64,000 nucleotides of DNA from DASQFI01 sp035633215 (GCA_035633215.1 DASQFI010000010.1:1-64000), one strand, 5' to 3'; positions 33,699 to 44,170 are shown, counted from the first letter of the stretch. The notes: a model not told the origin generated them from the letters alone. Made by a program: numbers and translations.

Positions 33699-34021
33699 GG
33701 GAGACTGGACTCCCGCCCGGAACCCTCATGATGCTGGTGCTGCGCGTGCTGAAGACACAGCCACTGCACGGTTACGCGATCGCCCAGCGCATCCATCTGC
33801 TGTCGGCCGAAGAGCTCCGCGTCGAGGAGGGCTCGCTCTATCCTGCCCTCCAGAAACTGCTGGTCAAAGGCTGGGTGACAGCCGCGTGGCGCGCATCCGA
33901 GTCCGGGCGGCAGGTGCGCGAATACCGCATCACGCCCAGCGGACGACGGCAGCTCGCGGCCGAGGTGGCGGAGTACCGGCGGATGGCGAGCGCGATCGGT
34001 GTGTTACTCGATGAGGCGTGA
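33692..34021 (+). CDS. PadR-family transcriptional regulator
   Basis: A 109-residue PadR regulator with the winged-helix core LPPGTLMMLVLRVLKTQPLH, GYAIAQRIHLLSAEELRVEE, GSLYPALQKLLVKGWVTAAW, and ITPSGRRQL at the end of the wing. This N-terminus matches the PadRs that accompany ADOP permeases. Its TGA overlaps the GTG start of the permease (GTGA, 34018-34021), so the two are translated together and the regulator probably controls the permease. The palindrome over its own start codon suggests autoregulation. Confidence 0.85.
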   Translation: MPRETGLPPGTLMMLVLRVLKTQPLHGYAIAQRIHLLSAEELRVEEGSLYPALQKLLVKGWVTAAWRASESGRQVREYRITPSGRRQLAAEVAEYRRMASAIGVLLDEA

Positions 34022-36693
34022 GGATCTCCATGGCGATCATCGGTGAGTGGATTCGTCGTCTCGGCTACCTGCTCCGGCGACGGAAGCTGGAGGACGAACT
34101 GCGCCTTGAGATGGAGGCGCATCGGGCGGAGATGGGAGCGCCGCCGGCCTTCGGCAACACGCTGCGCCTGCGGGAGGAGGCGCGGGATGCCTGGGGCTGG
34201 AGGTGGCTCGACGACCTGGTGCAGGACACGCGCTTTGCATGGCGGATGCTCCGCCACAGTCCCGGGTTCGCGCTCACGGCGATCGTGACCCTTGCGCTCG
34301 GCATCGGCGTGAACATCGGCATGTTCAGCCTCATCAACGGCCTGCTGCTGCGTCCGCTGTACCCAGGCGCCGACGATGTGTTCGGCGTGCACAGCCGCAG
34401 CACCAAGCCCTCCGGACGAAATCGGGCCTTCTCCTACCCGAACTACCGCGATATCCGGGAAGGCACGACCGACATCTTTGCAAACCTGGCGGCCTCCTCC
34501 ACAGGCTTCGTCGGTCTGGATGTCGGCGGCGGGCCGCGGAGCACGTATGCCTCCGCTGTGACCGCCAACTACTTTCAGGTCTTCGCTGCGCCCCCGGCGC
34601 ATGGACGCGCCTTCACCGCGGAAGAGGAACACCCCGGCGCCGGGATCCGCGTGGCGATCATCAGCTATTCGCTCTGGGGGCAGCGCGGCGCCGATCCGGA
34701 CATGCTGGGGCGGCTCGTGCGCATCAACGGCGACGAGTTCACGGTCGTCGGTGTGGCGCGGAAGGGATTCGCGGGGACGAGCATCCCCGGGCCAGGAGTC
34801 TGGCTGCCCCTCGGCGCGCGCGAGGCGTTCAGGACGGAAGACAGGGCGGGACGCCCGGCCGGTGCGCGCGAGGCGCACGAGCTGAGCGTTGTCGGACGGC
34901 TCCGACCTGGCATCTCTGCCGAAACTGCGGCAGCGGCGCTCGCCACCGTTGGCCGTCGACTCGAGCAGGCGTTTCCGTCGGTCAACGCCGGCTACTCACA
35001 GGTGATGTCTAGGCCGTCGACGCGTCTCATCTTCCTGCCAGGTGGGAGTGGCGCGGGTTGGGCCCTGCTCCTGATGCTCATGCCTGTGATCGTCCTGCTC
35101 GTGGCGTGTCTCAACCTCGCCGATCTGCTGCTGGCGCGAGGTCACGTGCGCCGGCAGGAACTCGCCGTAAGGTCGTCGCTCGGTGGCGGTCGGTCGCGCC
35201 TCATTCGGCAACTCCTCACTGAAGGATTGCTCCTCGCGCTGGCCGGAGGCGCGGTCGGGTTGTGGCTGTCGACCTGGGCGACGGACGCGCTGCTGGCGTC
35301 GCTCGGTCCCATGCTCCCTGCCGTCGTGACCCTTCCCGACGTCAGTCTCGACTGGCGAGTTCTCCTCGGCACAATGGCGTTCAGTCTCGTCGCCACGCTG
35401 ATTTTTAGTGCCGGACCGGCCCTGGCATTGACCCGTCGCGCGGCGTCGGCCGATCTCAGGCGCCACACTGGCAACGAAGGACGCGCGCCCGGAGGCCTCC
35501 GGCTCGGCCATGCCCTGGTCATCGGCCAGATCGCGCTCTCGCTGCTCCTGCTGGCGTCCGGTGGACTGTTCATGATGAGTGTGATCAGGGCGGCCACGAC
35601 CGATCCCGGATTTCGTCTGGACGGCGGATTGATCGTGCAAGTCGATCCGGCTCTGGCCGGGTACGACGAAGCGCGAGGGCGGCAGGCGCATCTCGCGCTG
35701 CTCGATCGGCTCCGAACGGTCCCCGGCGTCGAAGCGGTGACTATCGGATCGCGTCCGCCTTTCACGTCCGGCGGGGACAGTCGCAAAGTCGCGGCGGTTG
35801 GCGCAGCAGATGCCCAATCGCGATCGGTGGGCGCCGTCTTCAGCGTCGTCGGCCGCGACTACGCGCGGGTCCTCCGACTTCCGCAGCTTTCCGGCCGCGA
35901 TTTCAGCGATGCCGAACTGTCACCCGGCTCCACAGAGCGGGTGGCGATCATCGACGATGCGCTCGCGGAGAAACTGTGGCCGGGAGAGGAGGCACTCGGA
36001 CGGCTGATTCAGTTCCTCGACGGTAAGGGACTGGAAGCGAAGCAGCCAATCCTGGTGGTCGGCATCATCCCGGCTGTCAAGCACTCGCTCGGCAATCCCC
36101 AGCCGTACCCGCACGTCTACGTGCCGCTCGGACAACATTACGCGAGCGCGATGACGCTGCAGCTTCGGGTGGCTGGAGGGAGCGAACGGCCCATGCTGGG
36201 CACGATCGCCCGCGTCGTGCGCGATGTCGACGAGCGTCTGCCGGTTCTCAGCGTCGCGACATGGCGCGATCATCTCAACGCGGGTCTCGACGTGAGGCTC
36301 CAGCGAGCCGGCGCCGGCGTGTTCTCGGCGTTCGGCGGCATCGCGCTGCTGCTGGCGGTCCTCGGCGTGTACGGCGTCAAGTCATACGTCGTCTCGCGGC
36401 GGACGCGCGAGTTCGGCATCCGGATCGCCCTCGGCGCACATCCACGTGCCCTGCTGTGGCAGGTGCTGCGAGAGGGCGGCCGCATCACGGCCATCGGCAT
36501 CGCCATCGGCCTGGTGTTGGCGCTTGGCGCCGGGCAGTTCCTCCAGGGCATCCTGTACGGAGTGAACGCCATCGAACCGGTGGTGCTCGTGATAGCGCCG
36601 CTGATCCTGCTTGGCGCGTCACTCCTGGCCTCGTACATCCCGGCGCTTCGCGCCACGAGAGTCGATCCGACCGTGGCGCTCCGCTCGGAGTAA
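34018..36693 (+). CDS. ADOP-family permease linked to PadR
   Basis: An 891-residue duplicated permease with the extra N-terminal prefix domain of PadR-linked family members (WIRRLGYLLRRRKLEDELRL, residues about 10-30). A TM follows at about 82-105, then periplasmic domain, FtsX block (from about 348, LAVRSSLGGGRSRL), second periplasmic domain and FtsX block (from about 768, FGIRIALGAHPRAL). The tail is ALRATRVDPTVALRSE. GTG 34018 overlaps the PadR stop; ATG 34030 is an alternative. A second permease follows 108 bp downstream, so PadR may control both. No ATPase gene nearby. Confidence 0.87.
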   Translation: MRISMAIIGEWIRRLGYLLRRRKLEDELRLEMEAHRAEMGAPPAFGNTLRLREEARDAWGWRWLDDLVQDTRFAWRMLRHSPGFALTAIVTLALGIGVNIGMFSLINGLLLRPLYPGADDVFGVHSRSTKPSGRNRAFSYPNYRDIREGTTDIFANLAASSTGFVGLDVGGGPRSTYASAVTANYFQVFAAPPAHGRAFTAEEEHPGAGIRVAIISYSLWGQRGADPDMLGRLVRINGDEFTVVGVARKGFAGTSIPGPGVWLPLGAREAFRTEDRAGRPAGAREAHELSVVGRLRPGISAETAAAALATVGRRLEQAFPSVNAGYSQVMSRPSTRLIFLPGGSGAGWALLLMLMPVIVLLVACLNLADLLLARGHVRRQELAVRSSLGGGRSRLIRQLLTEGLLLALAGGAVGLWLSTWATDALLASLGPMLPAVVTLPDVSLDWRVLLGTMAFSLVATLIFSAGPALALTRRAASADLRRHTGNEGRAPGGLRLGHALVIGQIALSLLLLASGGLFMMSVIRAATTDPGFRLDGGLIVQVDPALAGYDEARGRQAHLALLDRLRTVPGVEAVTIGSRPPFTSGGDSRKVAAVGAADAQSRSVGAVFSVVGRDYARVLRLPQLSGRDFSDAELSPGSTERVAIIDDALAEKLWPGEEALGRLIQFLDGKGLEAKQPILVVGIIPAVKHSLGNPQPYPHVYVPLGQHYASAMTLQLRVAGGSERPMLGTIARVVRDVDERLPVLSVATWRDHLNAGLDVRLQRAGAGVFSAFGGIALLLAVLGVYGVKSYVVSRRTREFGIRIALGAHPRALLWQVLREGGRITAIGIAIGLVLALGAGQFLQGILYGVNAIEPVVLVIAPLILLGASLLASYIPALRATRVDPTVALRSE

Positions 36694-36801
36694 CGCCGCG
36701 TCGCGCCGCTGAGCAGTCTTGACTGCTGAATTCTCAAAGACGAATATCCGAACTTGGGCGCGCGGGCATTGATGCATGAAACGGTTTGATGCGCCTGGGT
36801 G

Positions 36802-39234
36802 ATGAGGATGCTCGAGGCTCTCAAGCAAGACATTCGTTCCGCCTGTCGCGGGCTGTGGCGAGCCAAAGCTTTCGCAAGCGCGGCTACGTTGACGCTCGCG
36901 TTGGGCATCACTGGCACGACCGTGATGTTTGCCGTGGTCGACGGGGTGCTTCTGCGGCCGTTGCCTGTGCGTGATCAGGACCGATTGGTTCTGGCGTGGA
37001 AGGAGTTGCGCTCGTCCCGCTTTGCTCATTACCCGTTTGGCGGCCCCGACGTCGACGCCGTCGTCGAAGCCAGTCAGCTGCTCGAGAGTGGCGCGGGCGT
37101 CACGTCCAATGGCGCCGTCCCATGGGTTGTGGTCGAGGACGGCAGCGCCAGCTACGTTCCTGGCGCGCTGGTCACCGGCGCGTACTTCGAAGTACTCGGC
37201 ATCCATCCCTTGCTCGGGCGCGCCTTGACGCGCACCGATGATGTGGCTGGCGCTGACAACGTCGTCGTGATCAGTTACGCACTCTGGAAGCGCAGGTATG
37301 GCGGGTCTCGAGACACGATCGGGCGCCGCATCGTGCTCGGCGGCACAGCGTTCACGATCGTCGGCGTGATGCCTCCCGCCCTCGACTACCCGAACGGGGT
37401 CGAGATATGGAGAACCGTCAGATCTGTGCCAGCGGGCGGCGTCTTCGGCGATGCGGCGCACTATGAGATTGATCTGATCGGGCGGCTTCGGCCGGGCGTG
37501 ACGATCGACCAGGCCGCCGCCGAACTCGCCAGCATTGCGAAGCGTATCGAAGCGAACGCGCCACCAGATCGGCCGCGTGATGTGGCCGTCGTCGTGCGCT
37601 CTTTTGAAGACGTCATCGTCGGCGACTCTCGGCCGGCCATGCTCGCGCTGTTCGGCGCAGTCGCGCTCGTCCTTCTCATTGCGACCGCGAACGTTGCGAA
37701 CCTCCTCTTGCTGCGAGGGGAAGTGCGCAGCGGCGAGCTGGCGGTGCGCGCCGCGCTTGGTGCCGGCGGCGGCAGGATCCTGAGCCTCATCTTCGCGGAG
37801 AGTCTGACGCTGGCAACGGCTGCCGGTGCAGCAGCGCTCGTCACCTCGTGGTGGAGCCTCGAGGCGCTTGTACGCCTGATTCCTGAGGAGCTGCCGCGCG
37901 GGGACGATAGCCGGATCGATGTCCGAGTGTTGGCGTTCGCGATGGGAATCGTTTTTCTTGCGGCGCTGGCCGCCTGCATCGTCCCCGCACTTGCATCCGT
38001 GCGGCGGGATTTGGTGGCGCAACTGCAGAACCGACAGCGCGGTCGGGGTGGCGTGCTCGGACGCCGCGCGCTCGTGGCCGCACAGGTGGGGCTCGCGGTG
38101 ATGATCGTCGCCGGGGCGGGCTTGCTGACCCGCAGCCTGCTCAAACTCCAGGCGATCGACCTGGGACTGGCGGCGGATCGCCTCGTGTTCATGGACTTCG
38201 TTCCGAGTCCGAAATTCAGGGATCCCGCGCATCATTCGCATTTTCTCGATGAGATCGTCGCTCGGCTCGAGTCGACGTCAGCAATCGCGACGGCGACCCC
38301 GGTCAACGTGTTGCCGTTCTCGGGCCTCGGCGGGTGGGACGTGCCGAGGTTTACCGCCGCAGGACAGACAGAAACCGAAGCGGCGGCGAATCCCTCGCTC
38401 AACCTCGAATCGATTCATCCCAACTACTTCGAAACCTTCCAGATTCGCCTCCTGCGCGGCCGGTCTTTCACTGATGCTGATCGAGAAGGCGCGGTAAATG
38501 TCGCGATTGTCAGCGAGGATGTCGCTGCGCGTACGTGGCCCGGTGGCGATCCGATTGGGCAGCGTCTCAAGATGGGCGGACCGGGTTCAAAGGAGCCGTG
38601 GCTGACGGTGGTGGGTGTCGCTGGCCCGACACGCTACCGTGAGCTGGCGACGGCGCGCGCGACGCTCTACCTTCCGGCGAAGCAGTTTCTGAATACGGCG
38701 CGGATGCTCGTCGTGCGCAGTACAGCATCGCCGACGCTCATCGCGTCGCTGTCGCGAGAGCATGTTCGCGCTGTTGATCCAGACGTACAGATCATTCGCG
38801 TTGTACCATTCGCCCGTTTCCTGGACGCACCGCTCGCACGACCACGGTTCAATGTGTGGCTGATCGGGATCTTTGCAATCGCAGCGTCGGTGTTGGCATC
38901 GGTCGGACTGTACGCGGTCGTCGCGGCATTCGTGCGCCAACACGACCGGGAGATCGGAATTCGAATGGCGCTGGGCGCCACCGGCGCCAATGTCCGTAAT
39001 CTCGTGCTGACCGAAGCTGCGCGCCTGGCGGGTCCTGGCGCCGCCGCTGGCCTCATCGGGGCACTCTTCACGACGCGGCTCGTGCGGGGGATGCTGTTCG
39101 AGGTCGATCCGCTTGATGCGCCAACGCTCGCCGGGGCGGCGGTCTTGCTGATCCTCGCGTCGCTCTTGGCCGCCTACGTGCCGACGCGGCGGGCGCGGCG
39201 GCTTGATGCCGCCGCGATGCTGCGTAGCCAATGA
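36802..39234 (+). CDS. ADOP-family FtsX/MacB-like permease
   Basis: An 810-residue duplicated permease without the prefix domain: LKQDIRSACRGLWRAKAFAS, then TM (about 25-48), periplasmic domain, FtsX block from about 280 (LAVRAALGAGGGRI), second periplasmic domain, and FtsX block from about 683 (IGIRMALGATGANV), ending in RRARRLDAAAMLRSQ. Start candidates GTG 36799, ATG 36802 and ATG 36808 lie within ten bases; I chose ATG 36802. It follows the PadR-linked permease with the same orientation, so it may share control. Confidence 0.85.
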   Translation: MRMLEALKQDIRSACRGLWRAKAFASAATLTLALGITGTTVMFAVVDGVLLRPLPVRDQDRLVLAWKELRSSRFAHYPFGGPDVDAVVEASQLLESGAGVTSNGAVPWVVVEDGSASYVPGALVTGAYFEVLGIHPLLGRALTRTDDVAGADNVVVISYALWKRRYGGSRDTIGRRIVLGGTAFTIVGVMPPALDYPNGVEIWRTVRSVPAGGVFGDAAHYEIDLIGRLRPGVTIDQAAAELASIAKRIEANAPPDRPRDVAVVVRSFEDVIVGDSRPAMLALFGAVALVLLIATANVANLLLLRGEVRSGELAVRAALGAGGGRILSLIFAESLTLATAAGAAALVTSWWSLEALVRLIPEELPRGDDSRIDVRVLAFAMGIVFLAALAACIVPALASVRRDLVAQLQNRQRGRGGVLGRRALVAAQVGLAVMIVAGAGLLTRSLLKLQAIDLGLAADRLVFMDFVPSPKFRDPAHHSHFLDEIVARLESTSAIATATPVNVLPFSGLGGWDVPRFTAAGQTETEAAANPSLNLESIHPNYFETFQIRLLRGRSFTDADREGAVNVAIVSEDVAARTWPGGDPIGQRLKMGGPGSKEPWLTVVGVAGPTRYRELATARATLYLPAKQFLNTARMLVVRSTASPTLIASLSREHVRAVDPDVQIIRVVPFARFLDAPLARPRFNVWLIGIFAIAASVLASVGLYAVVAAFVRQHDREIGIRMALGATGANVRNLVLTEAARLAGPGAAAGLIGALFTTRLVRGMLFEVDPLDAPTLAGAAVLLILASLLAAYVPTRRARRLDAAAMLRSQ

Positions 39235-39424
39235 GGTCGTCGTCAACAGCCCGGGCGTTGACACTAACTGGCAGTCTCGTGATACTGCCGGGAGCGTGCT
39301 GACAGGGCGCCATCAACCCGCGGCAAGGGAACACTCCCACCTGTTTGGTCTGAGTCGTGTGCGTTTGCACCTTCTTTCAGCCTGGTTTCAGCGGGGCACA
39401 GGCGATTCATGAAAGGAGGTCGCA

Positions 39425-41044
39425 ATGACCACTTCGAAGTCTCTCCCGGCTCGTCCGTCTCTCGAATCCCTCCGTAAACAGGCAAAGAAGCTCGCGCGCG
39501 ACATCGCTGCCGGCGACGCCGGCGCCATCGCGCGTGCCCGGGCGCAACTGCCACGTGTTGCCATGCCCTTATCGCAGCGCAACGCGCAGCTCGTGCTCGC
39601 GCGAGAGTACGGCTTCGCCGGCTGGCAGGATCTCACCGCCGAGGTGAGCAAACGCCTCGGCAACGGTTTGGAGTGGGCAGCGGCGCAGGCCCGACGGGTC
39701 ATTCACGACAACGACGTCGAACGTCTGAAGCAACTGCTGGCCGAATACCCGGCGTTGCTGTCCCGGCACGCCGACGACGATGACGGCGGCCTGCTCGAAA
39801 TGGCCACGAGCGCCTATGGCGACAGCTTCGACCCGGACAGAGAACGGATCTTCACCCGCGCGGCGTGCGCAGAGTTGCTGATCGACGCCGGCGCGGTCGT
39901 GTCGCCATCGGTGTGCGAGGGCCTCATCAGAGACCGCGCCAGCGGGCTGCTGCAGCTGTTCGAGCGTAAAGGCCTGCTTCCGCGCACGCTCGAGTTCCGT
40001 GCGGCACTCGGCGATCTCGACGCTGTTCGCGCCTCTCTGGACGAGAACGGGAACGATCTGGCGGCCGTCAACGACGCGTTCATGATCGCCTGCCGCTTCG
40101 AGCACGAGGCCGTCGCGTCACTCCTGCTGGAGCGATCCATCGCGCTCGATCCCGAGCTCGGCGGACACGTCGATGGGAGCGCGGGCCGCCTCGCCTTCAT
40201 CAAGTACCTCATCGAGGAGCGATCGCTTGCATTCGTGGACGCCACACCGGCCGGACCGTGGCAGGCGTTTGTCATGGAGCAGATCATGCGCGCGGTCCAG
40301 GATGGCGACCTGACGGCGTTCGTCCGCGGGTTGCAGCGTGAGCCGTGGCTGCTTGGTGAAGCCTGCGTGGGGTTCCAGACTGGGCTCATCGAGCGGGCAA
40401 CGCTGCGCGATCGCGGAGATTTCATCGTCGCCCTTCTCGACCTCGATCCGGCACTCCTGCGGCACCAGCCGCCGCCCCGATCGCAGGCCATCGAGTTCGC
40501 AGTCACCTACGCGAAGCCACACCTCATTGCGGTACTCACCCGCATCTGGCCAATGCCGGACGATCTGCCACACGCGGCAGCCATGGGAGACCTCTCGCGG
40601 GTGAAGCGCTGGTTCGACGAATCCGGCGCGCCTGCGCTGGGCGATCTCGACAATCACTATCCCTACAACGACCCGCGCGCGCGGGGGCACCTCCAGTGGA
40701 GCACGCCCACTTTGCAGCAGGTTCTCGACACGGCGCTCGCTTTCTCCGTCATCAACCGGCACTTCGACGTGGCGGACTTCCTCCTCGCGCACGGCGCCGA
40801 TATCAACACCACGTGGAGCTCCCATGAGCCGGCGAGCATCCTGCACGAGCTCGTCGGACAGGTGGCGACCGGCGAGAATCCCGATGGGAACTACGACTCG
40901 ATGCGATTCCTCATCGACCGCGGCATCGACATGACCATCAAGGACTACCGTTGGAACGCGACTGCACAGGGTTGGGCACGCTACGCCGCGAAGGACGAGA
41001 AGATGGCTCAGTGGCTGGAGGATACGGAACGGCAGCGGAACTGA
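39425..41044 (+). CDS. Ankyrin-repeat-like protein
   Basis: A 539-residue protein. It starts with a small N-terminal helical domain typical of a bacterial ankyrin subgroup (LESLRKQAKKLARDIAAGDA, then LVLAREYGFAGWQDLTAEV). The rest is made of degenerate ankyrin-like helix pairs, for example AVASLLLERSIALDPELGG and FDVADFLLAHGADINTTWSS near the C-terminus, the clearest repeat unit. It is probably a cytoplasmic protein-interaction scaffold; no catalytic motif seen. Start ATG 39425 is preceded by AAAGGAGGT, the strongest ribosome-binding site in the window, so the protein may be made in quantity. Confidence 0.78.
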   Translation: MTTSKSLPARPSLESLRKQAKKLARDIAAGDAGAIARARAQLPRVAMPLSQRNAQLVLAREYGFAGWQDLTAEVSKRLGNGLEWAAAQARRVIHDNDVERLKQLLAEYPALLSRHADDDDGGLLEMATSAYGDSFDPDRERIFTRAACAELLIDAGAVVSPSVCEGLIRDRASGLLQLFERKGLLPRTLEFRAALGDLDAVRASLDENGNDLAAVNDAFMIACRFEHEAVASLLLERSIALDPELGGHVDGSAGRLAFIKYLIEERSLAFVDATPAGPWQAFVMEQIMRAVQDGDLTAFVRGLQREPWLLGEACVGFQTGLIERATLRDRGDFIVALLDLDPALLRHQPPPRSQAIEFAVTYAKPHLIAVLTRIWPMPDDLPHAAAMGDLSRVKRWFDESGAPALGDLDNHYPYNDPRARGHLQWSTPTLQQVLDTALAFSVINRHFDVADFLLAHGADINTTWSSHEPASILHELVGQVATGENPDGNYDSMRFLIDRGIDMTIKDYRWNATAQGWARYAAKDEKMAQWLEDTERQRN

Positions 41045-41159
41045 GACGATGACCACGCCCAGTGCACTGGGCCGAGCACGTCCGTGAGCCGGCGAATGCC
41101 TACGCGTCTAGTGTCAACGCGTGTCATGACCTTCGCCTTGGATGTCTCCCTCGGCCACC

Positions 41160-43805
41160 TCAAATCCTCATCGCGCGCGCTGGGTCGATCCGTGCGGCAC
41201 GTCGCGCCGGCAACCAACTGGCAGCCACGACCACCACAAGGAGCACGGCAAGGGCCGTCACGAGCGTGACTGGATCCTGCGGTGCCACACCAAAGAGCAG
41301 CGTGCGCGCAAAACGGCTGCTTGCAGCCGCACCAACGATACCGATCGTGCCGCCAGCGACGGCGAGAACCAGCGATTCCATCACGATTGACCTTGCGACA
41401 CGCCGCGGGGACGCTCCGAGCGCCATCCGCAGCGCAATGTCACGACGCCGTTGCACCACGGTGTAGGCGAGCAGGGCGTACACACCACCGGCCGCTGTGA
41501 TGAGCCCTCCCACCGCGAAGAGCGTGATGAGCAGCATTGCGAATCGATCGAGCTGCACGGCATCGCCGAGCAGTTGGTCCATCGTGGTCACCGAATGTAT
41601 GGGTTGATCGGGGTCGACACGAAGCGCGTAGGTACGAGCAGTCCGGGCCACGGCCACGGGATCCAGGGTCGTCCGAGCGATCACGTTCAGGACGAGGTAC
41701 GGGTTCTGCGAGTGCGGAATGAAAATCTCAGGCACCGGCTCACTTCGCGGCCCGTCGAAGCGAGCGTCACGCACCACGCCAACCACTTCATAGGGATAGG
41801 GCCCACGCTGGTAGTCGAGAATCAGATGACGTCCAACCGGGTTCTCCGTGCCCCACGCGTTTCTCGCGAGCTTCTGATTGATGATCACCACACGGGGAGC
41901 GTCAGCGTCATCACGGTCCGTGAACTCGCGTCCAGCAATCAAGGGAAGGCGCAACGTCCCGAAGTATCCAGGTGTCGCCATCCGAATGCTGGCGTCCGAC
42001 ACCGACTTGCCTTCAGGGCGGGCAGGCTCAGGCCAGTACGGCCGAGTGAAGTCGGAGCCGATCGTGCTCATCGGCAGGGTCGTGACAGCGGCCACGGACT
42101 CAATCGCGGGAACCTCGCGAAGTGAATTGAGCACGCGGCGGTAGTAATCGGTTGTCTGCGCGGCAGTGCGATACCGCGCTGCATCAGGCGTGATGCGCAA
42201 GACGAGAAGGCTGCTCGTGTCGAAGCCCACATCAACTCGTCGTAACTCCGCAAATGTCCGGACCAATAACCCGGCTCCGACGAGCAACATCACGGCAGCC
42301 GCAATCTCGGCAACCACCAGGCCCGCGCGCAGTCGGCCAGACGCGCGTGCCGAAACGGCGACCCCGTCTTTGAGCGCGCCCGCAATCGGTGTGCGGCTGG
42401 CGCGAAAGGTCGGCACGGCGTTACCGACAGCGGTCACCAGGAGCGCGAGTACGGCAGCGAACGACGCGACGCGTGCGTTCATGGCCACTTCGTGCATCCG
42501 CGGAATGCCGGCGGGCGCTATTGACAAGGCCGCGTCCACCCACCACGCAGTGAGTAAGATGGCGATGACCATCGTGACGATCGCGCTCAACACGCTTTCT
42601 GCGATTAACTGTCGCGTGACGCGGCTCCCGCGGGCGCCGAGCGCCAGGCGAATCGCCATCTCCCTCGCGCGGGCGACACCACGCGCGATGGCCAGACTGG
42701 CGACGTTGGCGCAGACCAGCAACAGAAGGCAAGACATCGCCGCAAAGACGAGGAGGAGCTCCACCCGGCTCGTGCGTGCGATTTCATCCGCGAGCGGAGA
42801 TAGCCGAACACTCCAACCGGCGTTCGTGTCCGGATGCTCAGACGCCAATCCGCTCGCCAGTGTCTGCATCCGCGCTTCTGCGCCTTCGATGGACATCCCT
42901 GCTTTCATCCGACCAACGACGCGCAAGAACCGGGCGTCGCGAGGGGGTCCGTTCGGAAAACGCGGGCGGTACGACACAGGCATATCCCACGGCGCCCAAA
43001 AGGCCGCCGCCGTGTCGGGCACCGCGAAGTCTTCGGGCATGACACCAATCACGCGCCAGTCGCGGCCTTCCACGTAGACGGTCCGGCCAACGACCTGAGG
43101 ATCGGCACCCAGGGTCTGCCAGAGGTGATGACTCAGAACGAGGACCGGTTCGCCGCTGGACGCCTGCCGCGACGTGATTGACGCCGCGCCTTCGAATTCG
43201 TCCGCATGGAACGTGCGCCCAAGCCTTGGTTGACGACGATGCACGTCGAAGAAACCGCGCGTGACATGCACGCCGGTGATCGGCGTGCCGCCGTCGCGTC
43301 CGCGGAGGGTGGCCGAGACCGTCATCGAGGCGGTGATCGCATCGAACGCATCGTTCCGAGCGACCCAGTCGACGACGTTGCCCGGGGACGGGCCCTCGCG
43401 CAGGCGATCCTGGCTGACATTCGATTCCCACATCATGACGAGCCGATCTGGTTGATCGTAGGGAAGCGGTCGAAGCAGCGCCGCGTCAACAAACGCGAAG
43501 AGTGTGGTCGTCGCCGCGACACCCAGTCCGAGGAGGAAGGAAATGCCGACGGTGACTGCCGGAGATCGAACGAGCGACCGCAGTGCCTGTGCGAGATCGT
43601 GCCTGGCTCCGACGAAGACGAGATCCCAGAGAAGCGCGAACCAAGTCGTCGCGAGGGTGACGCGCCCACGTGCGTGAGCCGCGTTGAGCATTCGTTCGCC
43701 GTCTTCGCCCATGGCACGCCGCTCTCGGCTGTCGCGAACACGAAGCGCCAAGAGAAGCTGTGCGTAACTCCTGGCGCACAACCGTACGAGGCGATCGATC
43801 GTCAT
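41160..43805 (-). CDS. ADOP-family permease linked to PadR
   Basis: An 881-residue duplicated permease with a prefix region (RLVRLCARSYAQLLLALRVR, about 5-25), TM at about 82-110, periplasmic domain, FtsX block around 350 (MAIRLALGARGSRV), second periplasmic domain and C-terminal FtsX block from about 765 (IALRMALGASPRRV), ending PARRAARIDPARAMRI. Its ATG at 43805 overlaps the TGA of the upstream PadR gene (ATGA), so the pair is translationally coupled. It is the only ADOP in the window on the minus strand besides the fragment at 19849. Substrate unknown. Confidence 0.87.
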   Translation of the reverse strand: MTIDRLVRLCARSYAQLLLALRVRDSRERRAMGEDGERMLNAAHARGRVTLATTWFALLWDLVFVGARHDLAQALRSLVRSPAVTVGISFLLGLGVAATTTLFAFVDAALLRPLPYDQPDRLVMMWESNVSQDRLREGPSPGNVVDWVARNDAFDAITASMTVSATLRGRDGGTPITGVHVTRGFFDVHRRQPRLGRTFHADEFEGAASITSRQASSGEPVLVLSHHLWQTLGADPQVVGRTVYVEGRDWRVIGVMPEDFAVPDTAAAFWAPWDMPVSYRPRFPNGPPRDARFLRVVGRMKAGMSIEGAEARMQTLASGLASEHPDTNAGWSVRLSPLADEIARTSRVELLLVFAAMSCLLLLVCANVASLAIARGVARAREMAIRLALGARGSRVTRQLIAESVLSAIVTMVIAILLTAWWVDAALSIAPAGIPRMHEVAMNARVASFAAVLALLVTAVGNAVPTFRASRTPIAGALKDGVAVSARASGRLRAGLVVAEIAAAVMLLVGAGLLVRTFAELRRVDVGFDTSSLLVLRITPDAARYRTAAQTTDYYRRVLNSLREVPAIESVAAVTTLPMSTIGSDFTRPYWPEPARPEGKSVSDASIRMATPGYFGTLRLPLIAGREFTDRDDADAPRVVIINQKLARNAWGTENPVGRHLILDYQRGPYPYEVVGVVRDARFDGPRSEPVPEIFIPHSQNPYLVLNVIARTTLDPVAVARTARTYALRVDPDQPIHSVTTMDQLLGDAVQLDRFAMLLITLFAVGGLITAAGGVYALLAYTVVQRRRDIALRMALGASPRRVARSIVMESLVLAVAGGTIGIVGAAASSRFARTLLFGVAPQDPVTLVTALAVLLVVVVAASWLPARRAARIDPARAMRI

Positions 43806-44170
43806 GCGCGATAGGCCTTTCGCAACGCACGGCTTGAGCGGGCGTGATTGACAATCGCTTCGAGGCGCCGAACCTCGGCATCCAACACACGCTTCCCGTG
43901 CGGCGTGAGCGCGAAGTACCGACGCCGCTCGTCGTCTTCATCGGCGGCCGGCCGGTTAGCCGACTCCGCAATAAAATCGGTCTTCTCGAGTTCCCGAAGC
44001 AATCCGTACAAGGCTGCGGGCCAGAGGCGAACCTGGCCGTCCGTACGCTCGGCCACCTCCTGCATGATGCTGTAGCCATGCCGAGGTCCATCTGCCACCG
44101 CCAACAGAATGTGGAGAACCTTCGGCTTGAGCGGCAACAGCCGGTCGACGCTTCTAAACTTGTCTGGCAT
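43802..44170 (-). CDS. PadR-family transcriptional regulator
   Basis: A 122-residue PadR regulator: LPLKPKVLHILLAVADGPRH, GYSIMQEVAERTDGQ, PAALYGLLRELEKTDFIAES and the wing RRRYFALTPHGKRVLDAEV. Its stop overlaps the start of the ADOP permease at 43805. The gene is divergent from the squalene-cyclase-like gene at 44294, with a short AT-rich interval between them. It probably represses its own operon and possibly the divergent gene. Confidence 0.85.
   Translation of the reverse strand: MPDKFRSVDRLLPLKPKVLHILLAVADGPRHGYSIMQEVAERTDGQVRLWPAALYGLLRELEKTDFIAESANRPAADEDDERRRYFALTPHGKRVLDAEVRRLEAIVNHARSSRALRKAYRA

Noticed and set aside
36619..38241. 540-codon minus-strand frame
   Set aside because: Antisense to an ADOP permease with strong motifs; composition Arg/His/Asp-rich, no family.
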